The notes under the pieces: generated by a model
Database searches by the model: none
Seen by the model: the letters and a program-made list of their open reading frames with translations, nothing else
Told to the model about the DNA's origin: nothing
NCBI RefSeq assembly: GCF_048265165.1
Contig: NZ_JBLXCD010000002.1
Span: 620,001 to 684,000, forward strand
DNA from: Oceanospirillum sp048265165
Lineage (GTDB): Bacteria; Pseudomonadota; Gammaproteobacteria; Pseudomonadales; Halomonadaceae
Length of the DNA stretch: 64,000 bases
Direction: 5' to 3'
In this document: positions 52,239 to 62,686 of the stretch, one piece after another
How positions within the stretch are numbered: the stretch's first letter is position 1
Layout: the number at the start of each line of letters is the position of its first letter
Made by a program: the position numbers and the translations under genes

Positions 52239-53503
52239 ATGTTGACCAGGCATCGTTTGCTGATTGCTGACAATTCTATTTTCTTCCGGGATGCTCTGGC
52301 GCAGACTCTGATGAGTCAGGTTCAGGGACTGCAGGTTGATTCTGTCAAAAACTGCGCCGGAGGCAAGCAACTGCTGGCTCAAAACCAGGGCGAATATATG
52401 GCTGTGATCAGCGGGCTGGTGCTGGAAGATGCCGCTGCTGGTGCCATGCTTGATCTGGCTGCTGAATATAAAATTCCTGCTATTGCACTGACCAGCTCCC
52501 TGGACCGGGAGACCCGCCAGCTGGTAATGGACAGAGATGTTATCGACTATTTCTTTAAGGACCAGGACGGCCTTGAAGGTATCATTTCACTGATCAGAAG
52601 ACTGATCTCTAACCGCAAGCATAAGGTGCTTGTGGTGGACGATGCACCAACTTACTGTGCCTACCTTTCTGCGCTTCTGGAGCGCCAGCAGTATCAGGTT
52701 GTTGTAGCGCATACCGGAGACAGGCCGTTGATATACTAGGTCGGCGCAGTGATATTTCGATGGTGATGATGGATTATCAGCTACCCGGTATGAGTGGCTA
52801 TGATGTGATTCGTATTATTCGAAAACAGTATAGTTCTACAGAGCTGCCGATTATCGGTATTTCTGGCCAAACCGATCAGCAGATTCCTGCACAGATTCTA
52901 AAATGCGGAGCCAATGACTTTATGTATAAAGGCTTCACTGTGGAAGAGTTCTATAGTCGCATCAATAACATGATGGATCTTTTGTTGAGTGTGCGTGAAT
53001 TGAAAGATGCGGCCTATAAAGACTTCCTGACCGGAATGCCCAATCGCCAGTACTTCTATCCCGCCGCGGATGCTTTGATCGCACAACTTGGCACTGAAAC
53101 AGGCGAGCTGGGGTTTGTGATGATGGATATCGACTTTTTTAAGCAGGTAAATGATCTGTACGGCCATAGTATCGGGGACGAGGTGCTGAAAGTCGTTGCG
53201 AACTGCATTCGCACTGAAAGTCAGAGTAATGCGCTTATGGCAAGGCTTGGGGGCGAAGAGTTTTGCCTTTTGACCCGGGGAGTTAGCGACTCGGATCTTT
53301 TGGCGCGCATGGATAAACTGCGTACTCTGATCTCAGGTACTGAAATTGCTATACCCGGGAAAAGCCTGAAAGTGACTTTGAGCATGGGGATCTGTATGCG
53401 CAAAGATGAGACGCTGGAAGATCTGATGGCGCAGGCAGACCAGGCACTTTACACAGCGAAAGAGGATGGCAGAAATAAAATCGTTGTTTATCAGTCTGAG
53501 TAA
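52239..53503 (+). pseudogene. REC-REC-GGDEF diguanylate cyclase response regulator, split by a one-base frameshift
   Basis: Two frames together encode one PleD-like protein of about 420 residues. The first (52239-52739, 166 aa) holds a degenerate receiver and the start of a second (HKVLVVDDAPTYCAYL). It then leaves frame and ends PLIY. The second (from 52721 in frame; first ATG 52760, ending 53503) resumes the receiver (QAVDILGRRSDIS, then MVMMDYQLPGMSG with the phospho-Asp) and ends in a GGDEF domain with intact GGEEF. The homology switches at about 52721, consistent with loss of one base. It could be a true inactivating mutation or a sequencing error. The 247-aa downstream part could still be translated from 52760 and make cyclic-di-GMP. 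25 bp after slmA. Confidence 0.85.
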
Positions 53504-53538
53504 TCGTGCTAACCCGATAAGTACCTTAGCGGGCAATC

Positions 53539-53580
53539 AAAAAAAACGCTGCACTACGCAATTGAGTGCAGCGTTTTTTT
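53539..53580. terminator. Bidirectional terminator between the cyclase and RND genes
   Basis: 11-bp perfect GC-rich arms (53545-53555, 53565-53575) extended by A and T runs on both sides, 9-nt loop. Serves both convergent genes. Confidence 0.92.
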
Positions 53581-53612
53581 GTTTTTGGCTAAAGACTGCC
53601 CGCTTGGACTTT

Positions 53613-56600
53613 TTAGCCTTTGCTCAGCGTCTGGTCGAGGTCTTTGATGCGTTGAGGCGCAAATGCGTAGTACATAACCGGGATCACAATGAGCGTCAGT
53701 AGTGTTGATACGGTCAGACCAAAAATAAGCGTAATCGCCAAGCCGTTGAAGATAGGATCGTCCAGAATAAAGAGTGCACCTATCATGGCGGCTAACGCTG
53801 TTAGGATAATAGGTTTGGCACGCACCGCACCGGATTGAATGACCGCGTCCTCAAATGATATGCCCTCTGCTAACTGCTGATTGATAAAGTCTACCAGCAG
53901 TATTGAGTTCCGCACGATGATGCCAGCCAGAGCGATCATGCCGATCATAGAGGTTGCTGTAAATTGAGCTCCCAGCAACGCGTGCCCCGGCATAACACCG
54001 ATCACAGTCAGTGGAATTGGCGTCATAATGATCAGAGGGACTCGGTAGGAGCGGAACTGAGCAACCACCAGCATATAAATCAGAATCATACCCACGCCGT
54101 AGGCGATGCCCATATCCCGAAATGTCTCATATGTAATCTGCCATTCACCATCCCATTTAACCGATGGTACCAGAGGCCATTCAGGCTGTTGAATAAAGAA
54201 TTGCTCCAGAGGCGTATCTTTAAACAAAGGCTCATCATCAAGTTGGCCAATCAGGTCGAACATGCCGTATAGCGGGCTATCCAGGTCACCGGCCATATCC
54301 GCAGTGACAAAAGTTACTGGTAACAGGTCTTTGTGGTAGATGGTTTTTTCCCACTGGGTATCCACCAGGTTGACTACTTCAGACAGGGCGACCAGATCAC
54401 CGTTTATGCTGCGTACTTTGAGCGTCATAAACTGCAACAGATTACTCTTATCCGCTTCGTTCAACTCAAGGCGTATCGGCAGCGCATACTTCTGATGGCT
54501 CTCATGCAGATAGCTGATATCTTCACCGCCCAATGCGGCGGTAATGGCAGAAACAATGCGTGCCTGAGGTACACCCAGTAAAGAAGCCTTTTGGCGATCA
54601 ACCTGCAAAAGATACTTTGTGGCCTGAGCCTCAATCATATCGTCCACATCAACAATACCATCAGTTTGCGCCAGGCGGGCGCGAAGTGCTTTAGCGGTAT
54701 CGGTCATAGCATTCTGATCCGGGCCGTAAATTTCAGCCACAATTGGGGCGGTCACCGGTGGTCCGGGTGGTACTTCAACAATTTTCACATTGGCGTTGTA
54801 ACGCTCACCGATGGCTTGCAAAGGCTCTCGCATGCTCAGCGCAATATCATGACTCTTGCGATCGCGTTCAGACTTGTCTGCAAAGTTCACCTGAATATCG
54901 CCGGAGTGAGGATCAGCCCTGAGATAGTACTGACGAACCAAGCCGTTAAAGTTGATCGGCGCAGCAGTTCCCGCATAGGTCTGATAGTGGGTTACTTCTG
55001 GCACGGTTTGAAGATATTCGCTGAGATCCAACAGGACGCGCTGGGTTTGCTCAACCGGCGTACCTTCCGGCATATCCACAATGATCTGGACTTCTGACTT
55101 GTTATCAAAGGGCAGCATTTTAAGCACAACCGCTAGCGTCGCAGGCAGTGCAACAGAGGCCATCATCAGGACAGCAATACCGGCACCAAGAGCTACACGC
55201 TTTTTGCGGCCCTTCCTGCCCTGCAGGAAAGGGCCAACCAGATTGCGGAAGAACGTCAGCATCTTGGTATTAGCGGTTTCGTGGCCCGCATGATCACCCG
55301 GTGCGGCGTCGTCATGCTTGAGCAGCTTGAAAGCTAACCATGGGGTGACAACAAAAGCGATCACCAAAGAGATCAGCATACCCATGCTGGCATTGATCGG
55401 GATAGGGCTCATATAGGGGCCCATAAGTCCGCTTACAAACGCCATCGGCATCAAGGCCGCAATAACGGTAAAGGTTGCCAGAATCGTGGGGCCGCCCACT
55501 TCATCGACTGCGATGGGAATCGCTTCCCGCATCGACTTGCCACCCATGCTGAGGTGTCGGTGAATATTTTCCACCACCACGATGGCATCATCCACCAGAA
55601 TCCCGATAGAGAAAATCAACGCGAATAGGGATACCCGGTTCAGGGTGAAGCCATAGGCCCAGGAAGCAAATAGCGTGATCATCAGGGTGATGACAATAGC
55701 CAAACCAACAATCAGCGCCTGACGGAAACCGAGAGCAGCTAAAACCAAAAGCACAACCGCGCCGGTGGCAAAGATCAGCTTGGAGATCAGGGTGTTGGAT
55801 TTATTATTGGCGGTTTCGCCATAGTCACGGGTGACCGTTACCTGAACGTTTTCAGGAATCGCTATGTTTTTCAGCTGGTCGATTCGATTGGTGACGCCTT
55901 CGGTAATATCGATGGCGTTTTGACCCGGTTGCTTAGCAATCGCAAGCGTGACCGCTGGATAGAGACCTGCTTTTGATTGATCGGCAAAAGCGGGGCCGGT
56001 ACCCATAAAGACGCTCTGTTCAGGAACATCTGCGCCCAAGGTAATATCGGCAACATCTTCCAGATAAACCGGTGAGCCAGCGTTTAGGCCGACAATCAGG
56101 CGTTTAACGTCATCAACCGTGGAAAGAAAATCACCTGCTTGAACCGGAATAACCGTGTTGTCGCGGATAATTCGAGTTTCTGATCCGGTGGAGTTGCCTG
56201 ATTGCAGTGCATTACGCAGGTCATCAATGCTGATATTAAAACCAGATAGACGGGCAGGGTCTAAAGCAACCTGAACCGTGGTGTCGGGGCCACCTAGGGT
56301 GTAGATATCGCGGGTGCCTTTAACACGTTTCAGTTCGACTTCCAGGTTGTGGGCGATCTTTTTCAGATCATGGCTGCCCACGCTGTCATCGTCTGACCAA
56401 AGGGTCAGGGACATGATGGGAACATCATCAATGCCCATAGGTTTGATCAGCGGCTGACCGACACCTAAATTCGGTGGCAGCCAATCACCATTGGAGAATA
56501 CCTGGTTGTACAGGCGAACAATGGCTTCTTGGCGGGTGACGCCTACTTCAAACTGAACGGTTAGCACCGACATTCCCGCACAGGATACGGACATGGTGTG

Positions 56601-56876
56601 CTCTACGCCTTCAATTTCGCTGAGTACTTGCTCGGCTGGGGTAGAAACCAGTTGTTCAACTTCAACAGGTGGCGCACCGGGAAAAGGAATAAAGACGTTG
56701 GCGAAGGTTACGTCAATCTGCGGCTCTTCCTCTTTGGGCGTAATCAGGATTGCCAGCAAGCCCAGCAACATACCAACAATGGCCAGTAAAGGGGTTATCT
56801 CGGTGCTTTGGAATGCTTTCGCTGTTCGCCCTGAGATGCCCAGAGGATTCTGATCAGGTTCCCGGTTATCATGCAT
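53613..56876 (-). CDS. RND-family efflux transporter, inner-membrane pump
   Basis: A 1087-residue RND permease with the usual 12-helix plan: a first helix (about residues 28-46), a large periplasmic loop (about 47-350), a block of helices (about 365-560), a second large loop and a final helix block (about 880-1075). Proton-relay Asp residues are in the IGILVDDAIVVVENIHRH segment. It belongs to the AcrB/CzcA-like superfamily; the substrate cannot be told. It overlaps the adaptor gene by 8 bp. No outer-membrane channel gene is next to it, so a TolC encoded elsewhere is probably used. Confidence 0.92.
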   Translation of the reverse strand: MHDNREPDQNPLGISGRTAKAFQSTEITPLLAIVGMLLGLLAILITPKEEEPQIDVTFANVFIPFPGAPPVEVEQLVSTPAEQVLSEIEGVEHTMSVSCAGMSVLTVQFEVGVTRQEAIVRLYNQVFSNGDWLPPNLGVGQPLIKPMGIDDVPIMSLTLWSDDDSVGSHDLKKIAHNLEVELKRVKGTRDIYTLGGPDTTVQVALDPARLSGFNISIDDLRNALQSGNSTGSETRIIRDNTVIPVQAGDFLSTVDDVKRLIVGLNAGSPVYLEDVADITLGADVPEQSVFMGTGPAFADQSKAGLYPAVTLAIAKQPGQNAIDITEGVTNRIDQLKNIAIPENVQVTVTRDYGETANNKSNTLISKLIFATGAVVLLVLAALGFRQALIVGLAIVITLMITLFASWAYGFTLNRVSLFALIFSIGILVDDAIVVVENIHRHLSMGGKSMREAIPIAVDEVGGPTILATFTVIAALMPMAFVSGLMGPYMSPIPINASMGMLISLVIAFVVTPWLAFKLLKHDDAAPGDHAGHETANTKMLTFFRNLVGPFLQGRKGRKKRVALGAGIAVLMMASVALPATLAVVLKMLPFDNKSEVQIIVDMPEGTPVEQTQRVLLDLSEYLQTVPEVTHYQTYAGTAAPINFNGLVRQYYLRADPHSGDIQVNFADKSERDRKSHDIALSMREPLQAIGERYNANVKIVEVPPGPPVTAPIVAEIYGPDQNAMTDTAKALRARLAQTDGIVDVDDMIEAQATKYLLQVDRQKASLLGVPQARIVSAITAALGGEDISYLHESHQKYALPIRLELNEADKSNLLQFMTLKVRSINGDLVALSEVVNLVDTQWEKTIYHKDLLPVTFVTADMAGDLDSPLYGMFDLIGQLDDEPLFKDTPLEQFFIQQPEWPLVPSVKWDGEWQITYETFRDMGIAYGVGMILIYMLVVAQFRSYRVPLIIMTPIPLTVIGVMPGHALLGAQFTATSMIGMIALAGIIVRNSILLVDFINQQLAEGISFEDAVIQSGAVRAKPIILTALAAMIGALFILDDPIFNGLAITLIFGLTVSTLLTLIVIPVMYYAFAPQRIKDLDQTLSKG

Positions 56877-57912
56877 CTTGTTCAGCCCTCGCAGCCTTGA
56901 TCTGTTTCAGTGCATCATTGGGGGCCAGAACGATTTTGTCACCAGCTTGAAGGCCTGAAAGAATTTCGATCTCACCATTTTTTTCGTAGCCGGTGCGCAC
57001 CTGACGCAGGCGTGGTATATCTTGGTTATCCAGTATATAAACAGCGCGTAACTCACTACGGGTAATTAGTGCAGACGAGGGGATTTTCAGCGCTTGACCG
57101 GTTTCGATTGGCAGGGAGACTTTAACCATCATGCCAGGGTAGAGACCTGCTTGTTTCTCAGGCAAGTGCACACGAGCTCTGAAGTTGTGGGTTTTGGCGT
57201 CAGCATAAGGAAATATTGTCAGATCTTTAGCAGGCACTACCTCACTATTAGGCAGGATAACTTCCGCCAGTTGATGCTGACGGACTGTCGCAGCATAGCT
57301 CTGTGGCAGGTCGATATTGACGCGCATAAGGTTCAGGTCAATACCGGACATCAGAGGTGAGCCTGGAGCGACCACTTCCCCGATCTCGACAAAGCGTTGT
57401 GTGACAACTCCTCCATAAGGTGCGATCACTTTCGTGTAAGACATCTGCTTCTGGGCTTCTTTCAACGCGCCTTGGGCACGGCGATATGTCGCACTGGCAG
57501 CATCCAGCTGGTTTTTTGCCTGATCATATTGGGCTTTTGATGCCAGCTCATTTCGATAGATCTCATCAATACGTTCAAATGCTTGTTCCGCATCCCGCTT
57601 ATTAGCAAGCGCAGCCCGTGCTGCAGCCTGGGCCTGCTCAAGGCGAGCTTGCTGCTCGGTATCACTGATCTCCAGAATGACAGAGCCGGGCTTGACGTTA
57701 TCGTCTACATCGTAATAGATCGCTGTTACTGTGCCCGCTGTCTGAGCGGCAACAGTGCTTTGACGGACGGCTTCAACGATGCCATCCAGCTTTATGGCCT
57801 GGCTGACGGCGGTTGGTTCCAGCGTCAGTGTTTCCAGCGCGTGTGCCGGCAGAGAAAGTCCTCCGAACAGACAGGCGACCGACAGCCAGGTTTTCAGGTG
57901 TTTGCTTAACAT
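56869..57912 (-). CDS. RND efflux periplasmic adaptor (membrane fusion protein)
   Basis: A 347-residue HlyD/AcrA-type adaptor. It has a signal peptide (MLSKHLKTWLSVACLFGG, ending PAHA), a biotinyl-lipoyl-like half (QTAGTVTAIYYDVDDNVKPGSVILEI), a short coiled-coil hairpin (about residues 85-145), the second lipoyl half (VIAPYGGVVTQRFVEIGEVV) and beta-barrel regions. Start 57912 has GGAG 8 nt upstream and gives a proper signal peptide; the frame extends to 57966. Coupled to the RND pump gene by an 8-bp overlap. Confidence 0.92.
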   Translation of the reverse strand: MLSKHLKTWLSVACLFGGLSLPAHALETLTLEPTAVSQAIKLDGIVEAVRQSTVAAQTAGTVTAIYYDVDDNVKPGSVILEISDTEQQARLEQAQAAARAALANKRDAEQAFERIDEIYRNELASKAQYDQAKNQLDAASATYRRAQGALKEAQKQMSYTKVIAPYGGVVTQRFVEIGEVVAPGSPLMSGIDLNLMRVNIDLPQSYAATVRQHQLAEVILPNSEVVPAKDLTIFPYADAKTHNFRARVHLPEKQAGLYPGMMVKVSLPIETGQALKIPSSALITRSELRAVYILDNQDIPRLRQVRTGYEKNGEIEILSGLQAGDKIVLAPNDALKQIKAARAEQDA

Positions 57913-58182
57913 GAGTTGTTCTCCGGCTAAACCCGTTGAATCGGGCCTGAATTGGATTTTTTGCATATTAGCTTAACCTAATTATATAGGCAAATATGAA
58001 ACAGATTTTCCCACCAGTTAAACCTATAGTGGATAATAGGTCATCATATTTCAGGGAGGTGTGACAAGCCAGAATGGCTTGTTCTGAGTGTAACGAATAT
58101 GGGCAGACTTGCAGGTATCGGGTTAATCAGGTGATGTTACGGGCCCAAAAGGCAGGGCTTATTTTGACTGGACTTTAAATAA

Positions 58183-58208
58183 TAAGGCCGCCGAAAGAGG
58201 CAGCCTTA
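58183..58208 (-). terminator. Likely terminator of rpoH
   Basis: 10-nt arms TAAGGCCGCC/GGCAGCCTTA with one mismatch and a 6-nt loop, followed on the minus strand by an AT-rich stretch with T runs. Moderate strength. Confidence 0.6.
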
Positions 58209-58239
58209 CTTTGGAAAAACGAAGCCACAGAGAAAACGC

Positions 58240-59106
58240 TTATGCTTCGACAGACTCTTCCATTAGCTTACGCACCTTATTCATAGCGTTTTTCTCCAGC
58301 TGACGAATACGCTCAGCAGAAACACCATAAACATCAGCCAGCTCATGCAGAGTCGCTTTGCTGTCGGTTAGCCAGCGCTGTTGCAGAATGGCCTGGCTAC
58401 GCTCGTCAAGTTGCGACATGGCAAGCTGTAGACGGGAAGATGAGTCTTCAGCCCAGTTGGCGTCTTCCAGCTCGGTTGCCGGGTTGAAACGATGATCTTC
58501 CAGGTAGTATGCCGGAGCCTGATACGATGAGTCATCGTCATCATCGGTGTAGCCGTCAAAGGCAGCATCATGGGCGCTGAGTCGGCTTTCCATCTGGCGA
58601 ACGGTCTGGGGTTTTACATCCAAATCCTTCGCGATGGCGTCAACTTCGGCATTGTTAAGCCAGCCGAGCCCTTTTTTGGCGCTACGCAGATTAAAGAACA
58701 GCTTACGCTGAGCTTTTGTGGTGGCGACTTTCACAATGCGCCAGTTACGCAGGACGTATTCATGAATTTCGGCTTTGATCCAATGAACAGCAAAAGAAAC
58801 CAGACGAACACCAACGTTCGGATCAAAGCGTTTAACGGCCTTCATCAGGCCTACATTACCTTCCTGAATCAGGTCTGCTTGTGGCAGGCCATACCCGGAG
58901 TAGCTTTTTGCGATATGTACTACAAAGCGTAGATGTGACATAACCAGCTGGCGAGCGGCATCAAGATTACCCTCGTCATGCAGTTGACGGGCAAGTAATT
59001 GCTCGCGCTCAACAGACAAAACAGGGATGCTGTTAGCAATCTGAATATAAGCGTTAAGGTCCTGTCCGGGAGACAGGTAGTCGATCGTTTGCAGGCTAGT
59101 ATTCAT
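58240..59106 (-). CDS. rpoH: Heat-shock sigma factor RpoH (sigma-32)
   Basis: A 288-residue sigma-70-family factor. Region 2 includes LIQEGNVGLMKAVKRFDP and RLVSFAVHWIKAEIHEYVLRN; the RpoH box (QRKLFFNLRSAKK, about residues 132-144) is diagnostic; region 4 ends GVSAERIRQLEKNAMNKVRKLM. It directs heat-shock genes. A GAGGT ribosome-binding site precedes the ATG. The order ftsY-ftsE-ftsX-rpoH is typical of gammaproteobacteria. Confidence 0.97.
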   Translation of the reverse strand: MNTSLQTIDYLSPGQDLNAYIQIANSIPVLSVEREQLLARQLHDEGNLDAARQLVMSHLRFVVHIAKSYSGYGLPQADLIQEGNVGLMKAVKRFDPNVGVRLVSFAVHWIKAEIHEYVLRNWRIVKVATTKAQRKLFFNLRSAKKGLGWLNNAEVDAIAKDLDVKPQTVRQMESRLSAHDAAFDGYTDDDDDSSYQAPAYYLEDHRFNPATELEDANWAEDSSSRLQLAMSQLDERSQAILQQRWLTDSKATLHELADVYGVSAERIRQLEKNAMNKVRKLMEESVEA

Positions 59107-59346
59107 ATTACCTCGAAGAAGCAGTTATATTCTTACCAATTGGAACAAGAGTACCGACTTGATCAATAGAACTGATCTTTATGATTTACGGTTAAGCCAA
59201 AAGTTCAATCAGGAGATTAATATAAAATCTCCTGTATATTTTGCAAGCACCCAATGCGTCCTGGGGCTCTGGCAACATTGATTTAATTGATCACCAATGT
59301 TGCTGTGATTATCTTGTCTGGCTACAGAAGATTATCCACCCTTGGT

Positions 59347-60441
59347 TTAGCGGGGTTCTACATCTCCCAGATGGCGACCCACCGCAACCCAGGCTCCCAG
59401 CCAGCCGAGAACGGTTCCAGAGAGAACCAGTAGCAGAGAGTTAGCCATGCCCAGGCCTACCAGCTCAAAGCTGCTGGAGTAGACGCTGGCTAAGGCACGA
59501 ACAGGGCCTGCCAGCCAGATCAGGCTCAGATTGATAATCATCCAGGCCATCACGCCTCCGCCCAGCCCATACCAGATGCCAGTGTAGAGGAAAGGGCGGC
59601 GCACAAAGGCATTCGTACCACCGACCAGCTTTACAATTACAATTTCATCACGCCGGTTTTCAATGGCTAGGCGAATGGTGTTACCTACTACGAGTAAAAC
59701 GGCAATTCCGAGCAAAACAGCCAGTGCACTCACCGCACGTTGTGCAAGCTCCATAATGTAGTAAAGGCGTTTCACCCAGGCGAGATCGAGTTGAGCTTCG
59801 TCTACCTCCTGTAAACTTTGCAACTCGTTCAATAGTTGTTCCTGTTCGTGAATCCGTCCTGCCGCAGGCCGAACCACCAGAACACTGGGTAACGGGTTGC
59901 CATCCAAGTAGTCTAGTGCTTCGCCAAAGCCTGAGAATTCTTTAAATTCCCCCAGGGCCTGTTCACGGGATATATATTGAACTGATGCAATATCACTTCT
60001 TTGACGCAGGTTTTCAGCCAAAGACTCTGCCCGCGGTTCGGAAACATCAATCTTAAGAAAGAGTGACATCTGAGCCGCCCCGTCCCAGTTGCTGGTGACC
60101 AGCTGAGCATTGTTAAGGAAGATATAAAGACTGGCAGGTAATGCCAGAGCAATAGCCAGCACGGCCCAGGTCATCAGGCTGGCAAAGGGTGCCCTGATGA
60201 CCCGCCACAGGCTATCGATAGCCATGAGGCGGTGGTGGCGTAGCCAGCTGCTCACTTTATGATTACTTTGGACTTTATGCTCGCTGGCGCCCTCTGAGTT
60301 TTGCCGTTTGGGAGGGGCTTTACGGAGTGTTGGCGGTACAGGCCCTTTGGCTACCCCGCGACGTGGGCTGCGAAGAGGTGTTGCGCCGGTTGCCCCTCTT
60401 GGAGATGTGCCACGATTATGGGGTTTACCTACCTGGCTCAT
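59347..60441 (-). CDS. ftsX: Cell division protein FtsX
   Basis: A 364-residue four-helix membrane protein that, with FtsE, controls peptidoglycan hydrolases at the septum. A long basic, Pro/Arg-rich cytoplasmic tail (about residues 1-70) precedes the first helix (about 90-112). The extracellular loop (about 113-235) and three further helices follow; the segment IENRRDEIVIVKLVGGT is typical. Its ATG overlaps the ftsE stop by 4 bp. Confidence 0.95.
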   Translation of the reverse strand: MSQVGKPHNRGTSPRGATGATPLRSPRRGVAKGPVPPTLRKAPPKRQNSEGASEHKVQSNHKVSSWLRHHRLMAIDSLWRVIRAPFASLMTWAVLAIALALPASLYIFLNNAQLVTSNWDGAAQMSLFLKIDVSEPRAESLAENLRQRSDIASVQYISREQALGEFKEFSGFGEALDYLDGNPLPSVLVVRPAAGRIHEQEQLLNELQSLQEVDEAQLDLAWVKRLYYIMELAQRAVSALAVLLGIAVLLVVGNTIRLAIENRRDEIVIVKLVGGTNAFVRRPFLYTGIWYGLGGGVMAWMIINLSLIWLAGPVRALASVYSSSFELVGLGMANSLLLVLSGTVLGWLGAWVAVGRHLGDVEPR

Positions 60442-61106
60442 AGCATGCCTCCATCGGTTACAAGCTGTCCTTCACTCAACGTCAGTACCCGGTGACCCAT
60501 GCGGGCGATGAGACTCAGGTCGTGGCTGGCGATAAGAACGGTGACGCCCACTTCGTTGAACTGTTCAAACAGGTTCATAATTTCAGAGGACAGCTGGGGG
60601 TCAAGGTTACCTGTAGGCTCATCTGCCAGCAGAATGGGGGGTTTGTTAACCACCGCCCTGGCGATGCCGACACGCTGCTGTTCACCCCCGGAAAGCATAA
60701 TAGGGTTCAGTTTCTCTTTCTTGAGTAAGCCAACTTTATCCAGTGCTGCGCGAACACGACGGCCAATATCTGACGGGTCCGTACCTTCAATCATCAGGGG
60801 TAATGCCACGTTGTCAAAAACGGAGCGGTCGAACAGTAACTGGTGGTTCTGAAAAACAACGCCAATGTTGCGGCGAAGATAGGGTACTTGGCTGCGCCCC
60901 ATGCGTGAGAGGTTCTGACCGTTAATAAACACCTGACCCTGAGAGGCTTTTTCCATCCGCATAATCAGTTTCAGCAAGGTGCTTTTACCGGCCCCTGAAT
61001 GTCCGGTGAGAAAGCACATTTCGCCTTCTGCGACGGTGAGATTGAGTTGCCTGAGGGCTTCATGCCCGTTCTCGTAGCGTTTACTGACGTTATCGAAGCG
61101 GATCAT
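60438..61106 (-). CDS. ftsE: Cell division ATP-binding protein FtsE
   Basis: A 222-residue ABC ATPase. Walker A GHSGAGKST (about residues 35-43), Q-loop VFQNHQLL, signature LSGGEQQRVGIARA (about 138-151), Walker B ILLADEPTGNLD and H-loop ASHD are all intact. Forms the FtsEX complex with the next gene, with which it is translationally coupled. 120 bp after ftsY. Confidence 0.97.
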   Translation of the reverse strand: MIRFDNVSKRYENGHEALRQLNLTVAEGEMCFLTGHSGAGKSTLLKLIMRMEKASQGQVFINGQNLSRMGRSQVPYLRRNIGVVFQNHQLLFDRSVFDNVALPLMIEGTDPSDIGRRVRAALDKVGLLKKEKLNPIMLSGGEQQRVGIARAVVNKPPILLADEPTGNLDPQLSSEIMNLFEQFNEVGVTVLIASHDLSLIARMGHRVLTLSEGQLVTDGGML

Positions 61107-61226
61107 GGCATCCTGCGTTGAATGTTTGGGGAGAAACTCCGGCCTATATGCTCAGCCTGAGATGTCTCCGGATTAGATCAAAAGGGTTGTCCGCAGCCCG
61201 GCCGGGCCACAGCTAACCCGCCCATG

Positions 61227-62531
61227 TCAGCCTTCGTTCTTATCGAACAGGGCCTTGGTAAACTGGTCGGCATCAAACGGTCGCAGATCGTCCACCTGCT
61301 CTCCGACACCGATAAAGCGGATCGGAATCTGCATTTGTTGTGCCAGGGCAAATACGATACCGCCTTTGGCGGTTCCGTCCAGCTTAGTGAGTGTGATGCC
61401 GGTTAAACCTACAGCCTCATCAAACAGGCTGGCCTGAGAGAGGGCGTTTTGTCCCGTTCCGGCGTCAACCACCAGCATGGTTTCGTGTGGGGCAGAATCA
61501 TCCAGTTTTTTCATAACCCGGGTGACTTTTTTCAACTCTTCCATCAGGTTGCTTTTATTTTGCAGGCGACCGGCGGTATCAGCAATTAACACATCTACGT
61601 TACGGGCCTGAGCCGCCTGGATGGCATCAAAAATCACGGACGCACTGTCGGCACCAGTATGCTGTGCGATGACAGGTACGTTGTTGCGCTCCCCCCAAAC
61701 CTGAAGTTGCTCAACAGCAGCAGCACGGAAGGTATCACCGGCGGCCAGCATAACGCTCTTGCCTTCACTCTGAAATTTCTTTGCCAGCTTACCAATCGTC
61801 GTGGTTTTGCCCACGCCGTTAACGCCAACCATTAAAATAACGTATGGGGTGGTTTGTTCACCGATCACCAGAGGCTTATTGGAGGGCTCCAGCATGGTGC
61901 GCAGTTCTTCCTGCAGTGCTTCGTATAGCGCCTGAGCATCGGTCAGTTGTTTACGTGAAACACGTTCAGTCAGGCGATCAATAATTTCTGAGGTCGCTTC
62001 AACGCCGATGTCGGCAATCAGGAGTTGGGTTTCAATATCTTCCAGCAGGTCATCATCGATCTGTTTTTTACCCAGAAATAAACTGGCAAGACCTTCACTC
62101 AGGTTGGCACGAGTCCGGCCTAACCCTTGTTTAATGCGACCGAAGAAACCGACCTTTTCTTTCCTGGGGGCAGCGTCGGCCTTCGGAGTCTCTATTACCG
62201 GCTCAGGTGACATGTTCGCATCAGGGATAATCGGGTCTGAAGGTGCAGGCGTTTCCTGAGTGGCTTCTTCCTCTGCCGGATGCTCCAGGCTCGGAGTTGA
62301 AGACTTTTCATCAGACAACGCTGTAACGGGGGTGTCCTGGTCTACTACGCTGTCTGCCACTGCTATTGGCTGTTCAGCAGATACTTCTTTTTCCTGAGTG
62401 TTGCCTGTCTGGGTAGAGAGCTCCTCTAACGCAGGGGTCTCATGGGCCTCAGTTTCTGTGGCATTGGTCTCCGGAGATTGTTCCAGAGGCGCTTCCGGTT
62501 GTTTCTTGTTACGCTTGAAGAATCCAAACAT
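61227..62531 (-). CDS. ftsY: Signal recognition particle receptor FtsY
   Basis: A 434-residue SRP receptor GTPase. It has an acidic, low-complexity N-terminal A domain (about residues 10-120, rich in Glu, Ala, Thr and Pro), then the N domain (about 125-215) and G domain with GVNGVGKTTTIGKLA (about 236-250), DTFRAAA, DTAGR and TKLDGTAKGG. Targets ribosomes making membrane proteins. First gene of ftsY-ftsE-ftsX; divergent from rsmD. Confidence 0.97.
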   Translation of the reverse strand: MFGFFKRNKKQPEAPLEQSPETNATETEAHETPALEELSTQTGNTQEKEVSAEQPIAVADSVVDQDTPVTALSDEKSSTPSLEHPAEEEATQETPAPSDPIIPDANMSPEPVIETPKADAAPRKEKVGFFGRIKQGLGRTRANLSEGLASLFLGKKQIDDDLLEDIETQLLIADIGVEATSEIIDRLTERVSRKQLTDAQALYEALQEELRTMLEPSNKPLVIGEQTTPYVILMVGVNGVGKTTTIGKLAKKFQSEGKSVMLAAGDTFRAAAVEQLQVWGERNNVPVIAQHTGADSASVIFDAIQAAQARNVDVLIADTAGRLQNKSNLMEELKKVTRVMKKLDDSAPHETMLVVDAGTGQNALSQASLFDEAVGLTGITLTKLDGTAKGGIVFALAQQMQIPIRFIGVGEQVDDLRPFDADQFTKALFDKNEG

Positions 62532-62686
62532 GGGATAAATTCTGTCTCTTTAGAACGGAAAATAGCAGGTGAGCCCCTGCCTCTTATGGCGCTCTATCCT
62601 ACCACTTGTCGCTCACGGGGGGTACAATCCACGGCGCTTTGCCCCCTTATGTTTTATTAAAATGACTCCCGTATCCGGAAACTGCT

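Noticed and set aside
52700..52740. Programmed -1 ribosomal frameshift in the cyclase gene
   Set aside because: No slippery heptamer and no obvious downstream stimulatory hairpin; a simple one-base loss explains it better.
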